Assembly (NCBI RefSeq): GCF_051912485.1
Contig: NZ_CP196822.1
Coordinates: 3,658,001 to 3,722,000, forward strand
DNA: 64,000 nt
Direction of reading: 5' to 3'
Source: Nitrobacter sp051912485
GTDB lineage: Bacteria; Pseudomonadota; Alphaproteobacteria; Rhizobiales; Xanthobacteraceae
Below the pieces are notes generated by a model, which was not told the origin of the DNA, made no database searches, and saw only the letters and a program-made list of their open reading frames with translations. Shown one piece after another: positions 27,002 through 36,504 of the stretch; the stretch's first letter is position 1; the number at the start of each line of letters is the position of its first letter. The translations under genes were made by a program, and so were the position numbers.

Positions 27002-27886
27002 ATGGCCGACGAAGCGCGTTCGCGACTGGGCCGCGGTCTTGCAAGTCTGATCGGTGACGTCGGCGGCGAGGCCGCCCACGTCGAGCGTGCGCGCGCGCAG
27101 CGCAAGGTGCCGATCGAGTTCCTGAAGCCCAATCCGCGCAATCCGCGCCGCGCGTTTTCCGATGTCGAGCTTGGCGAGTTGTCCGACTCCATCAAACAGC
27201 ACGGCGTGATCCAGCCGATCGTGGTGCGCCCGGTGAAGGGCGCGCAGGATCGCTACGAGATCATCGCCGGCGAACGCCGCTGGCGTGCGGCGCAGTTGGC
27301 GGGGCTGCATGACGTCCCGATCGTTCCGGTCGACGTCAGCGACAACGTCGCGCTCGAGATCGCGATCATCGAGAACGTGCAGCGCGAAGATCTCAACGCG
27401 ATGGAAGAGGCGCAGGGATATCACGCGCTTGCTAATGAGTTCAAACGCACCCAGGACGACATCGCCAAGACCGTCGGCAAGAGCCGCAGTCATGTCGCCA
27501 ACATGATGCGGCTGACGAAACTGCCTGATGATGTGCAAGCGCTGATCGCCTCCGGCGAGTTGTCGGCTGGCCATGCGCGTGCGCTGATCGGTGTGCCCGA
27601 TCCTTCCACGGCGGCGAAACGCATCGTCGCTGAAGGTCTCAACGTGCGGCAGGCCGAGGCGCTCGCGCACGAGGAGGGCGTGCCGGAGCGCAAGCCGCAG
27701 AAGGCGCGCGGGGACAAGGTGCAGAAGGACCCGGATACGCTTGCGCTGGAAAAGCGCGTCAGCGATGCGCTTGGACTCGCAGTGACGGTGGAGCACAAGA
27801 ATCCCGGCGGCGTCGTGCAGATCCGCTATCGCGACCTCGATCAGCTTGACGAGATTTTGAAAAGACTGGATTCGAAGGAGTCTTAA
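27002..27886 (+). CDS. parB: Chromosome partitioning protein ParB
   Basis: CTP-dependent DNA clamp that loads at parS and spreads. After an N-terminal ParA-interacting segment (RSRLGRGLASLIGD) come the ParB/Srx motifs GERRWRAAQLAG (box II) and IENVQREDLNAMEEAQGY, the helix-turn-helix KTVGKSRSHVANMMRL, and a C-terminal dimerisation domain. About 294 aa from ATG 27002, preceded by AGGGAG; a GTG at 26981 is a weaker alternative. It ends in a short CCCCGC/GCGGGG hairpin (27892-27907) shared with holA's 3' side. Confidence 0.96.
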   Translation: MADEARSRLGRGLASLIGDVGGEAAHVERARAQRKVPIEFLKPNPRNPRRAFSDVELGELSDSIKQHGVIQPIVVRPVKGAQDRYEIIAGERRWRAAQLAGLHDVPIVPVDVSDNVALEIAIIENVQREDLNAMEEAQGYHALANEFKRTQDDIAKTVGKSRSHVANMMRLTKLPDDVQALIASGELSAGHARALIGVPDPSTAAKRIVAEGLNVRQAEALAHEEGVPERKPQKARGDKVQKDPDTLALEKRVSDALGLAVTVEHKNPGGVVQIRYRDLDQLDEILKRLDSKES

Positions 27887-27935
27887 CCTGCCCCCGCAAG
27901 AGCGGGGCGAGGGAGAGAGGCTTTCGTGCTTCGCG

Positions 27936-28964
27936 TCATCCCCTTCTCCTTGCATTCACCGCGATCGACATCAGCGCGCGCTGCGCGATCACGGGCGCCA
28001 GCGATGACTGCTTACGTGCCTCGAGCGCGGCGACCGCAAGCTGATCCATCACCTGAACCAGCCGCGCGGCGCTGAAACTGCGCAACGCCGTTTCCACCGC
28101 TGCCTTGCGCGAAAAATGCAGTCGCGGAAATCCGCCCTCGGCCGCCGATGAGGCCGAGGCGCCGTCCCCCATCAGAAGCGCCGCCTTGTGCAAAGCGGCG
28201 ATCTGGCGCTGCGCGGCCGAGATGACGAGGCCCGGATAGGTGCCGGCGACCATGGCCTTGGCGAATTCGGTCTCGACCACGGCTGGCTGTCCAGCGAACG
28301 CGGCGTCGACGATCGGATCGAGCTTGAAGTCGGACGCGTCGGAGACGACGGCGATCACGTCGTCCAGCGTGATCTCGTGCTGTCCATGCGCATAGAGCGC
28401 GATCTTGCGCAGTTCGTTGCGCGAGGCCTGACGGTCGCCGCCGAGCAGTGACGTCAGCGTTGCGCGAGCGTCGGGTGCAATCTTCAGATTGGAGGCGCGC
28501 AATTCGTCGTCGATCAGGCGTGCGAGATCGCGTTCGGTGTCGGGATAGCAGGCGATCGCCACCGCATTCTTCGCGCGCTCGCAGGTCTTGCGCAGCGGCG
28601 CTTCGGGTCGCAGCTCGCCAGCCTCGATCACGATCCGGCAATCCTTGATCGCAGAGTCCGCCAGCGCATCGACCCCGCTGGCAAAACTGCGCGCCCCGGC
28701 CTTGACGCGGACGGCACGTCGACCGCCGAACAGCGGCACCGTCATGGCCTCATCGACGAGACGCGACGGCTCAGTGGCGAGATCGTCGCCGTCAAGCCGC
28801 ACCAGCGAAAACGGATCGTCGGGATCGTCGACGGCCGAAGCCATCAGGGCGTCGGCACGTTCGCGCACCAGACCGGCGTCAGGGCCGTAAAGTAGAATGA
28901 TCGGGCGAGCCGGATCAGGCCGGGCGAGAAAGCTGTCGATGTCTTTTCCGCGCAGCGCGACCAT
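27936..28964 (-). CDS. holA: DNA polymerase III delta subunit HolA
   Basis: Clamp-loader subunit that opens the sliding clamp. The 342 aa product has the HolA layout: an N-terminal AAA+-like domain (PIILLYGPDAGLVRERADAL, LVRLDGDDLA, FGGRRAVRVKAG) lacking a functional P-loop, a middle segment with LLGGDRQASRNELRKIALYA, and a C-terminal collar domain. The gene lies 11 bases downstream of lptE, the usual alphaproteobacterial order leuS-lptE-holA. Confidence 0.92.
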   Translation of the reverse strand: MVALRGKDIDSFLARPDPARPIILLYGPDAGLVRERADALMASAVDDPDDPFSLVRLDGDDLATEPSRLVDEAMTVPLFGGRRAVRVKAGARSFASGVDALADSAIKDCRIVIEAGELRPEAPLRKTCERAKNAVAIACYPDTERDLARLIDDELRASNLKIAPDARATLTSLLGGDRQASRNELRKIALYAHGQHEITLDDVIAVVSDASDFKLDPIVDAAFAGQPAVVETEFAKAMVAGTYPGLVISAAQRQIAALHKAALLMGDGASASSAAEGGFPRLHFSRKAAVETALRSFSAARLVQVMDQLAVAALEARKQSSLAPVIAQRALMSIAVNARRRG

Positions 28965-28975
28965 CCGCCGGGCGA

Positions 28976-29560
28976 TCAGGTGCCGGCGTAGAAGAACGAC
29001 GCCAACCGCGTGTTGATGTTGTCGGCGATTTCCTGCGCAGCGCGATCCTCCGCATCGCGGAACGCGCGAGCACGCGCGAAACGCTGGAGCTGGCCGGGCA
29101 TGTCATAGGAGGTGCGGGCGAAGGTGTCTGCGGTCAGAACGGTTTTTCCGGTTGCGACCTCGATCAGCTGGTAGCTCGCATTGATGCCGTAGTTCTCGTT
29201 GGAGGGCAGCGCGGTGTTGGGATCGAGCATCAGCGACGAGCGGCTGGTGGTGAAGCGGATCCTGAGCTGGTGCGTCGGTGGTGCGCCGGTAGCGCCGCCG
29301 TAAAGCTTGAATGCGAGCGCGTTGCGAATTTCGACCCCGATCCGGGCATCGCGGGACGCGTTGGGTTTGTCGATCGGCAGCAGCTCTACGCCCATCAGCT
29401 TGTCGCGAAGGGCCGGGCTGCCGTCGGCGTGTTCGGCGTACATCGGATGGAAGCAGCCGGCCGTCAGCGCCGTCAGCACGGCAACGATGCTGAGCCGGGC
29501 TGCGATGCGCGGACTAACCCATGATCGAGCCGGTCGAGCCGACAACCTACCCCACCACAT
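28976..29560 (-). CDS. lptE: LPS-assembly lipoprotein LptE
   Basis: Outer-membrane lipoprotein that plugs the LptD barrel in lipopolysaccharide export. A signal sequence with lipobox LTALTAGC (Cys about residue 36) precedes FHPMYAEH and a beta-rich domain with VEIRNALAFKLYGG and ASYQLIEVATGKTVL. 194 aa. The ATG at 29560 overlaps the leuS stop by 14 bases; a TTG at 29545 is possible. The position between leuS and holA supports the call. Confidence 0.88.
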   Translation of the reverse strand: MWWGRLSARPARSWVSPRIAARLSIVAVLTALTAGCFHPMYAEHADGSPALRDKLMGVELLPIDKPNASRDARIGVEIRNALAFKLYGGATGAPPTHQLRIRFTTSRSSLMLDPNTALPSNENYGINASYQLIEVATGKTVLTADTFARTSYDMPGQLQRFARARAFRDAEDRAAQEIADNINTRLASFFYAGT

Positions 29561-32186
29561 TCACGATCCTCTGCGGAACGATGATGATCTTTCGGGCCGG
29601 CTTGCCGCCCAGGACCTGTCTTACCGCATCGAGCGCCAAAACGGCAGTCTCAATTTCCGGATTCGACGCGCCGCTTGCCACCGTCACCTCGCCCCGCTTC
29701 TTGCCGTTGACCTGCACCGGCAGCGTTACGGTGTCTTCAACCAGCAAATCGCGCTCGATTTGTGGCCAGCGGGCTTCCGAGACCAGACCGCTCCGCCCGA
29801 GCGCCTGCCAGCATTCCTCGGCCAGATGCGGCATCATCGGGCTGAACAACTGAACCAGGACGGTGGCCGCCTCGCGCAGGCTCCAGGCCAAATCCGGTGA
29901 CAAGTCTGACGCAAAGTCGGATGCGGAGCGGGAGAGAGCCTCGGCCAGCGCGTTGGCGAACTCGCGGATGTTGGCGAGGCAGACGTTGAAATGCAGCCGC
30001 TCTATACCGGTGGACACCTTGTCGAGCGCGCCATGGGCCGCCTTGCGCAGCGCCAGTGCATCAGTGCCGAATGCCGCCGGCTTGTCTGGCGGCGCGGCCT
30101 TGCCGGCCTCGGCCGATTCGTTGACCAGCCGCCACAGCCGCTGCATGAAGCGCGCCGCGCCCTGCACGCCTTCCTCGCTCCAGATCACGTCACGGTCCGG
30201 CGGCGAATCCGACAACATGAACCAGCGCGCGGTATCGGCGCCGTAGCTGCCGATGATGTCGTCGGGGTCGACGGTGTTGCGCTTTGACTTCGACATCTTC
30301 TCGACGGCGCCGATCTCGACCGGTTCGCCGGTTGAAAGCAGCGTGGCGCGGCGGCCGTTGCCGACAACCTCGATCCCGATCTCGTCGGGTGAGGCCCAGC
30401 CACCGTCGGCCTTGCGGTATGTCTCATGCACCACCATGCCTTGCGTGAACATGCCCCTGAACGGCTCGTCCATACTGAGGTGGCCGGTGGCCTTCATCGC
30501 GCGTGTGAAGAAGCGCGAATAAAGCAGATGCAGGATCGCGTGCTCGACGCCGCCGATGTACTGATCGACCGGCATCATGCGGTTGGCAATTGCGGGCGTG
30601 GTCGGCGCCTTTTCGTTCCACGGATCGGTGAAACGCGCGAAGTACCACGACGAGTCGACGAAGGTATCCATCGTGTCGGTTTCGCGCTGGGCCTTGCCGC
30701 CGCACCGCGGACAGGTGACGTGCTTCCATGTCGGATGATGGTCGAGCGCGTTGCCGGGTTTGTCGAACGTCACATCGTCTGGCAGCGTCACCGGCAGATC
30801 CTGGTCTGGCACCGGAACGACATCGCATTTGGGGCAATGGATCACCGGGATCGGACAACCCCAGTAGCGCTGACGCGAAATGCCCCAGTCGCGCAGGCGG
30901 AAATTCACCTTGCGCTCGCCGACCGGCATGTTGCCGCGCATCTCGCTTTCCAGTCGCTTCGCGACTTCTTCCTTCGCCGCCTCAGCGGTCATGCCGTCGA
31001 GGAAGCGCGAATTGATCATGCGGCCGTCGCCATCATAGGCGGTATCGGTGATGATGAAGCTCGCAGGATCCTGTCCTTCGGGGCAGACCACTGGCGTGTT
31101 GCCGAGCCCGTACTTGTTGACGAAGTCGAGGTCGCGCTGGTCGTGCGCCGGACAGCCGAAGATGGCGCCGGTGCCGTATTCCATCAGGATGAAGTTGGCG
31201 ACATAGACCGGCAGTTTCCAGTCCGGGTCGAACGGATGAACGGCGCGGATGCCGGTGTCGAAACCCATCTTCTCCGCGGTGTCGATCTCAGCCTGCGCGG
31301 TGCCGCGCCGCTTGCATTCGGCGATAAAGTCGGCGAGCGCGGGGTTGTCCTTCGCTGCCGTTTGCGCCAGCGGGTGATCCGGCGCGATCGCCATGAACCT
31401 CGCGCCGAACAAGGTATCGGGGCGCGTGGTGAAAATCTTCAGCTCGCTCTCACCGTTTGGCGTCGTCGCCGGGTCGAGCGTGAATCGCAGCAGCAGGCCC
31501 TCGCTGCGGCCGATCCAGTTGCGCTGCATCAGCCGCACCTTGTCGGGCCAGCGATCCAGCGTGTCGAGCGCGTCCAGCAATTCCTGCGAATACTTCGTGA
31601 TCTTGAAGACCCACTGGTTCATCTCGCGCTGCTCGACCACGGCGCCGGAGCGCCAGCCGCGCCCGTCGATCACCTGTTCGTTGGCGAGCACGGTCATGTC
31701 GACCGGATCCCAGTTGATCTTGCGCTTCTCGCGTTCGGCGAGACCGGCGCGCAGGAAGTCCAGAAACATCTTCTGCTGGTGTTTGTAATAGGACGGATCG
31801 CAGGTCGCGAATTCCCTATCCCAGTCGAGCGAGAGCCCGATCGACCGGAGCTGCTTCTTCATGGCCTTGATGTTGTCGTAGGTCCACGCCTTAGGCGCGA
31901 CCTTGCGCTCGATCGCGGCGTTCTCGGCGGGCAGACCGAAGGCGTCCCAGCCCATCGGGTGCAGCACGTTGTAGCCTTTGGCGCGCATGTAGCGCGCGAT
32001 CACGTCGCCGAGAGTGTAGTTGCGGACGTGGCCGATGTGGATGCGCCCGGACGGGTAGGGGAACATTTCCAGCACGTAGTATTTTTCGCGCGGGTCGTCG
32101 TTCTTGGTCGCGAAGATCGCCTGCCTGTCCCACTCGGCTTGCCAGCGCGGTTCGGCGTCACGGGCGTTGTAACGTTCTGAGGTCAT
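29547..32186 (-). CDS. leuS: Leucyl-tRNA synthetase
   Basis: Class Ia synthetase charging tRNA-Leu. HIGH motif in PYPSGRIHIGHVRNYTLGD at about residues 43-61, KMSKSKRNTVDPDD at about 630, an editing (CP1) domain with the Thr-rich IFTTRPDTLFGA, and a Zn-type CPKCD/CPRCGGKAQ pair. Length 879 aa. It is the first gene of a leftward leuS-lptE-holA operon, divergent from the GST gene. Confidence 0.97.
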   Translation of the reverse strand: MTSERYNARDAEPRWQAEWDRQAIFATKNDDPREKYYVLEMFPYPSGRIHIGHVRNYTLGDVIARYMRAKGYNVLHPMGWDAFGLPAENAAIERKVAPKAWTYDNIKAMKKQLRSIGLSLDWDREFATCDPSYYKHQQKMFLDFLRAGLAEREKRKINWDPVDMTVLANEQVIDGRGWRSGAVVEQREMNQWVFKITKYSQELLDALDTLDRWPDKVRLMQRNWIGRSEGLLLRFTLDPATTPNGESELKIFTTRPDTLFGARFMAIAPDHPLAQTAAKDNPALADFIAECKRRGTAQAEIDTAEKMGFDTGIRAVHPFDPDWKLPVYVANFILMEYGTGAIFGCPAHDQRDLDFVNKYGLGNTPVVCPEGQDPASFIITDTAYDGDGRMINSRFLDGMTAEAAKEEVAKRLESEMRGNMPVGERKVNFRLRDWGISRQRYWGCPIPVIHCPKCDVVPVPDQDLPVTLPDDVTFDKPGNALDHHPTWKHVTCPRCGGKAQRETDTMDTFVDSSWYFARFTDPWNEKAPTTPAIANRMMPVDQYIGGVEHAILHLLYSRFFTRAMKATGHLSMDEPFRGMFTQGMVVHETYRKADGGWASPDEIGIEVVGNGRRATLLSTGEPVEIGAVEKMSKSKRNTVDPDDIIGSYGADTARWFMLSDSPPDRDVIWSEEGVQGAARFMQRLWRLVNESAEAGKAAPPDKPAAFGTDALALRKAAHGALDKVSTGIERLHFNVCLANIREFANALAEALSRSASDFASDLSPDLAWSLREAATVLVQLFSPMMPHLAEECWQALGRSGLVSEARWPQIERDLLVEDTVTLPVQVNGKKRGEVTVASGASNPEIETAVLALDAVRQVLGGKPARKIIIVPQRIVNVVG

Positions 32187-32329
32187 GGAATCGCAGCATT
32201 TTCTGTAAGATGGCGGGACTAGGCCATGAAAGCGGACCGGGGGTCAACGGGTCGGCGTCCGAGACGTCGCGGTTTGCAAGCGGTGTGGTTTTGCGGTGTA
32301 AGCGGGAGGTGCGCTTCGGGAGTGATTCA

Positions 32330-33034
32330 ATGGCCCACCTCTCCGTTTATCCGATCACCCGCCGCTGGCCGGCCAGAGATCCCCACCGGCTGCAGCTTTA
32401 TTCGGTGCCGACGCCCAACGGGGTGAAGGTGTCGATCATGCTGGAGGAAACCGGGCTACCTTACGAACCGCATCTGGTCGATTTCGGCAAGGACGAACAG
32501 AAGAGTCCTGAATTCCTTTGGCTCAATCCCAACGGCAAGATTCCGGCGATCCTCGATCCCAATGGCCCCGGCGGCAAGCCGCTCGCCTTGTTCGAGTCGG
32601 GCGCGATTCTGCAATATCTCGCCGAGAAGACCGGCCAGTTCCTCGCGACCGACCCGGCGCAGCGCTGGCAGGCCATCCAGTGGCTGCACTTCCAGATGGG
32701 CGGCGTCGGGCCGATGTTCGGGCAGGTCGGATTCTTCCATAAGTTCGCCGGCAAGGATTTCGAGGACAAACGGCCGCGCGACCGCTACGTGGCGGAATCG
32801 AAGCGGCTGCTCGGGGTGATGGATACCCATTTGGCGACCCATCGCTGGATTGCGGGCGACGAGTACACCATCGCGGATATCTCGATGCTCGGTTGGGTGC
32901 GCAACCTGATCGGATTTTATGGTGCGCGCGAGCTCGTCGAGTTCGACCGCTTCCGCCATGTCGCGGCCTGGCTGGAGCGGGGCCTGGCGCGGCCGGCGGT
33001 GCAGCGCGGCCTCGCGATTCCGGCGCGGGGGTAG
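32330..33034 (+). CDS. Glutathione S-transferase family protein (YghU/YfcG-like)
   Basis: 234 aa. N-terminal thioredoxin-fold GST domain with LYSVPTPNGVKVSIMLEE, the cis-Pro segment NGKIPAILDP and glutathione-contact FESGAILQYLAE; C-terminal helical domain with WIAGDEYTIADISMLGWV. The TPNGxKV start resembles the nu-class GSTs (YghU, YfcG), which have disulfide-bond reductase activity. The ATG at 32330 gives a product near family length; an upstream in-frame start at 32210 would add a non-conserved 40 residues. Confidence 0.87.
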   Translation: MAHLSVYPITRRWPARDPHRLQLYSVPTPNGVKVSIMLEETGLPYEPHLVDFGKDEQKSPEFLWLNPNGKIPAILDPNGPGGKPLALFESGAILQYLAEKTGQFLATDPAQRWQAIQWLHFQMGGVGPMFGQVGFFHKFAGKDFEDKRPRDRYVAESKRLLGVMDTHLATHRWIAGDEYTIADISMLGWVRNLIGFYGARELVEFDRFRHVAAWLERGLARPAVQRGLAIPARG

Positions 33035-33043
33035 GGGCGGCTA

Positions 33044-33157
33044 GAGCGGGATGAGGAAAAGTGTGTAGCGGTTTTCCGCCCGCATCCCGCTTCTCAAAAT
33101 ATTGGAATTGATCACGTTCATGATTTTGGATCGATTCGATCCAAAATCATCGTGATC
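33044..33157. repeat. Composite palindromic repeat, family B (copy 1)
   Basis: First hairpin AGCGGGATG (33044-33052) with CATCCCGCT (33083-33091); second hairpin starting GATCACG (33110) and ending CGTGATC (33157) with long inner arms around TTGGATCGATTCGATCCAA. A second copy lies at 54393-54502. It separates the convergent GST and diguanylate cyclase genes, and the cyclase TAG stop abuts its end. Confidence 0.85.
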
Positions 33158-34862
33158 TAGCCCGCCAGTTTGATCGCAGCCGTATCGGCTTCAGCGTCGG
33201 CAGCCCTGACGAAACCATGCTCGACGACCGCGTTGCGGCCGCGACGCTTGGCGGCATACAGCGCCGCATCGGCCGCCTCGATCATATCCATCGGATGCTG
33301 GGTCTCGTTTGGCGATGTGCAGGCGATGCCGACGCTGACGGTGACGGTCTGATGGCTGGAGGTGGCATGGGGCAGCGCGAGCGCCTGGACGGCGGCACGC
33401 ACCGTTTCGCCAACGGTCATAGCGGTGGCTGCGTCGGTGTTGGGCAGTAACAAGGAGAATTCCTCGCCACCATAGCGTGCCGCGAAACCTTTGGTCTGGT
33501 TCGCGATTCGCGCCAAAATCTCGCCCACTCGGCTGAGACAGGTGTCGCCTTCGAGATGACCGTAGGTATCGTTGAACAGCTTGAAGTGATCGACGTCGAT
33601 CATCAGCAGCGACAATTGTTCGCCGGTCTGCAGCGCCTTGAACCATTCGAAATCGAGTCGGCTCTGGAAACCGCGGCGATTGGCGAGACCCGACAACATA
33701 TCGATCGAGGCCATCACGGTCAGACGGTCGTTGGCGGCGAGCAGTTCGCGCTCGCGCTTGCCGAGTTGCGCTGCCATGGTGTTGAACGCCCGCGCCAGCG
33801 GAACGAATTCGGCGAGCAACTGAGATTGCGCGACCCGCGTGTCGTGGTCGCCCCGTCCGAATCGTCTGGCCGCGGCTGTCATCAGGCCGATGGGCTGGAC
33901 GATCAGCCGTTCCGCGGCGATCAGCGCGCCGAGCAGAACAAGGAAGGCGACAAAGCCGAGCTGGACATAGGCCGTCCGAATCCCGCGATTGATCGCCGCG
34001 GACGCCGTGGCTTCGTCGATGCTGACGATAAGGCTGGAATTCGTTCCGGGAACGCGGCTGAAGGAAATCAGGCGGCCCTTGCCGTTCGCGGCGGTGAAAT
34101 GAAATCTGCCGGTGCTGCTCTTCGATACGCCGCCTGATTTCTCGATTGTCGACAGCAGGCTGAGGTCTTCGATCGGATTGCCGATCATGCTGGCCTGATC
34201 GGAAGGGGCCGCCAGAACCGTTCCGGCGCTGTCGATGAGAACCGCTGATACGCCCGGCCTGCCGCCGAGGCTCTCCATGATCTTCGACATCCACCCGAGA
34301 TTGAGGCCGGCGATGATGACGCTGCCGTTGCTGCTGTCCGTCGGCGAGACCGGATACGCCGCCACTGCGGTCGGCAGCTTCGAGACCCGGTTGACGATGT
34401 AATCGCTGATCACAAGCTTGCGCTCGGCCTTCGCGCGCTTGAAATAATCTCGATCGCCGAGATTGAGATATCCATGTTGTCGAAGCTGGTGCAGGCGACA
34501 CGCCCGTTGGGGTCGAGAATCAAAACGCTTCTGATCCACGGAAGATTCGTCGGCAGACTAGCACGCATCAGGCCGCAGGCATCGCCAAGCCGTGCACCCG
34601 ACAGATAGATTTGCGCGCCCGATTTCAGGATCGCCTCGACCGATAAGATCACCTCGCGCTGCGCCTCGACGGTGCGCTGTGCAAGCTTCTCGAACTCGAG
34701 GTTGATTTCGGCAATCGTTCTGCCACGCCTGGCTTCCAGCGAGCGGACGCGCTCGACCATCAAAGGTACCACCAGGATCAGCGCCAGCAGCACGAGCCGG
34801 GCGCGAATACCCATGACAGCCTTGAGTTTGGCTCGTTTGCGGTTGAAGTTAATCCGTGACAT
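33157..34862 (-). pseudogene. Diguanylate cyclase with dCache-HAMP-GGDEF layout, frameshifted
   Basis: The gene reads in two frames. The 5' part (34862 to about 34466) encodes an N-terminal membrane helix (ARLVLLALILVVPLMV) and the start of an extracellular sensor domain ending DNMDIS; the matching continuation NLGDRDYFKRAKAERKLVI is in another frame (33157-34539). One missing base in the Ser codon (expected TCN, seen TC before AAT) near 34464-34466 explains the break. The 3' part has a second membrane helix (VAFLVLLGALIAAERL), a HAMP-like segment and a complete GGDEF domain with RYGGEEFSLLLPN (variant GGEEF, normally active). It is either a recent pseudogene or a sequencing error; as it stands no full-length protein is made. 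Confidence 0.85.
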
Positions 34863-34963
34863 TCACAGTCCGCTGACCACGGTGCGAACCGTAGAGCCAA
34901 CGATTCAAGAAGACTTTCTTGAAATAGATAAAGTTGGAATAATCGGCGGAAATCGCGGGCGTG

Positions 34964-35662
34964 ATGAATCGGATGACCACTGGAACCGCAGCACCCGAAA
35001 GAGCTCCCTCACCAAGTGGGCTCGCTTTGGTTGAGGCCGACATCGTCCGTGCCTGCCGGGATGCGCGGCGCGAGCGGTCCTCGGTGACGCTGGTGGCGGT
35101 GTCGAAAACTTTCGATGCCGATGCGATCACGCCGGTGATTGCAGCGGGGCAGCTGGTTTTCGGAGAAAATCGCGTGCAGGAGGCCCAGCGCAAGTGGCCC
35201 GAGCTGATGGCCGCGCATCCCGGCATCGCGCTGCATCTAATCGGGCCGCTGCAATCCAACAAGGCGAAGGAGGCCGTCGCTTTATTTGATGCCATCCATT
35301 CGGTTGACCGCCCGAGCATCTGCGAAGCATTGGGAAAAGAAATCGCGAGGCAGAACCGGCGGCCGGATCTGTTCGTGCAGATCAACACCGGGGAGGAGCC
35401 GCAGAAGGCCGGTGTCGCGCCGTCGGATGCCGACGACTTCGTTGCGCGATGCCGCGACACCTATGGCCTCGCGATCTCTGGGCTGATGTGCATCCCGCCG
35501 GCGGACGATGCGCCGGCGCCGCATTTCGCGCTCACCGCGAAAATCGCGAAGCGCAACGGGCTGACACAGCTGTCGATGGGCATGAGCGCGGACTTCGCCG
35601 TCGCTATCGCCCTGGGCGCGACCCATGTGCGGGTCGGCTCGGCGATTTTCGGGACGCGGTGA
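34964..35662 (+). CDS. YggS/PLPBP-type pyridoxal phosphate homeostasis protein
   Basis: PLP-binding, catalytically silent alanine-racemase-fold protein involved in vitamin B6 and amino-acid homeostasis. The PLP lysine lies in SSVTLVAVSKTFDADAI; FGENRVQEAQRKW, LHLIGPLQSNKAKEAV, and SMGMSADFAVAIALGATHVR are family signatures, ending RVGSAIFGTR. About 232 aa. Starts at GTG 34961, ATG 34964 or ATG 34973 are all possible. It is transcribed away from the frameshifted cyclase. Confidence 0.92.
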   Translation: MNRMTTGTAAPERAPSPSGLALVEADIVRACRDARRERSSVTLVAVSKTFDADAITPVIAAGQLVFGENRVQEAQRKWPELMAAHPGIALHLIGPLQSNKAKEAVALFDAIHSVDRPSICEALGKEIARQNRRPDLFVQINTGEEPQKAGVAPSDADDFVARCRDTYGLAISGLMCIPPADDAPAPHFALTAKIAKRNGLTQLSMGMSADFAVAIALGATHVRVGSAIFGTR

Positions 35663-35710
35663 TCTTTCTCCTTCTCCCGCAAGGGGAGAAGCAAGAAAGC
35701 TCATCGCTCT

Positions 35711-36265
35711 TCAACTTCGCCCGATCACAATTTTCGTGTGCGGTCCGATCCGCGCCAACAACCGCAGCATCGCCGACCGCGTCATCGCCACGCATCCGGC
35801 GGTCGGGCCGAAGTTGTCGCGCGCCAGATGCAGAAACACCGCGCTGCCGCGCCCTGCGATGCGGGGGCGGGTGTTGTGATCGAGCTCGATGATGAAATCG
35901 TAGAGATGATCGTCGCGCGTCAGTCGGTCGCCGGTCGCGCTGCGCGTCAGCCGGATCGGCCGGTTGTAGTGCCGGTCGGCCGGATCTTCACACCAGGCGT
36001 CAGTGGGCGTGATGGGGCGCACCGGCAGAAACGTCCGCGGCCTCGCGTGCCGGTCAGGGCGCCACCACAGCCGGATGGGCCGGAAAGTCCCCTTTGGGGT
36101 GCCGCCATCGCCCTCGCGTTTGTTGGCCCGGATGCCGCCGCGGCCAAGTGCGACAGAGATTGGCCGCCCCTCCACGATCAGCCAGCCCCGCTCGGGCCGG
36201 CCGGCCGCGGCTCGGACATGGATCGCCGCGAGCGGGTGATCACGGGAATGTGTCAGGCAAGGCAT
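35711..36265 (-). CDS. L,D-transpeptidase (YkuD) fold protein
   Basis: 184 aa protein of the L,D-transpeptidase catalytic-domain family without its own cell-wall-binding module. The active-site region reads FLHLARDNFGPTAGCVAM, giving the His and Cys of the HX(n)GC motif; GDGGTPKGTFRP is the N-terminal family signature. No signal peptide is obvious, unusual for a murein-acting enzyme, so the location is uncertain. Convergent with the YggS-type gene; a short CTTCTCCCGCAAGGGGAGAAG hairpin sequence (about 35671-35691) lies between. Confidence 0.82.
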   Translation of the reverse strand: MPCLTHSRDHPLAAIHVRAAAGRPERGWLIVEGRPISVALGRGGIRANKREGDGGTPKGTFRPIRLWWRPDRHARPRTFLPVRPITPTDAWCEDPADRHYNRPIRLTRSATGDRLTRDDHLYDFIIELDHNTRPRIAGRGSAVFLHLARDNFGPTAGCVAMTRSAMLRLLARIGPHTKIVIGRS

Positions 36266-36504
36266 TGAAAAACCTAAGCTTTGGATGGAATGAGGAGGTC
36301 CCTACCTTCTCTCTCGGCCGAACCATCGGTCCTGCACGTCATTACAGGAACATTCATCCAAATTCCCGCCGGTTCTGGAGTAGACTCCATTCGGATCGTG
36401 AATCGCTTCAAGTTCATACGTCCGGACGAATCATGACCCACACGACTTTATGAAGGTGGCTGGCGTTGCCGCCGGCTGTTCCCGCCGCCAGGAGGATCGC
36501 ATTG

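Noticed and set aside
30426..32180. Long open frame (584 codons) antisense to leuS
   Set aside because: It mirrors a high-GC coding region in the complementary frame, has no ribosome site and no recognisable domain; leuS is certain.
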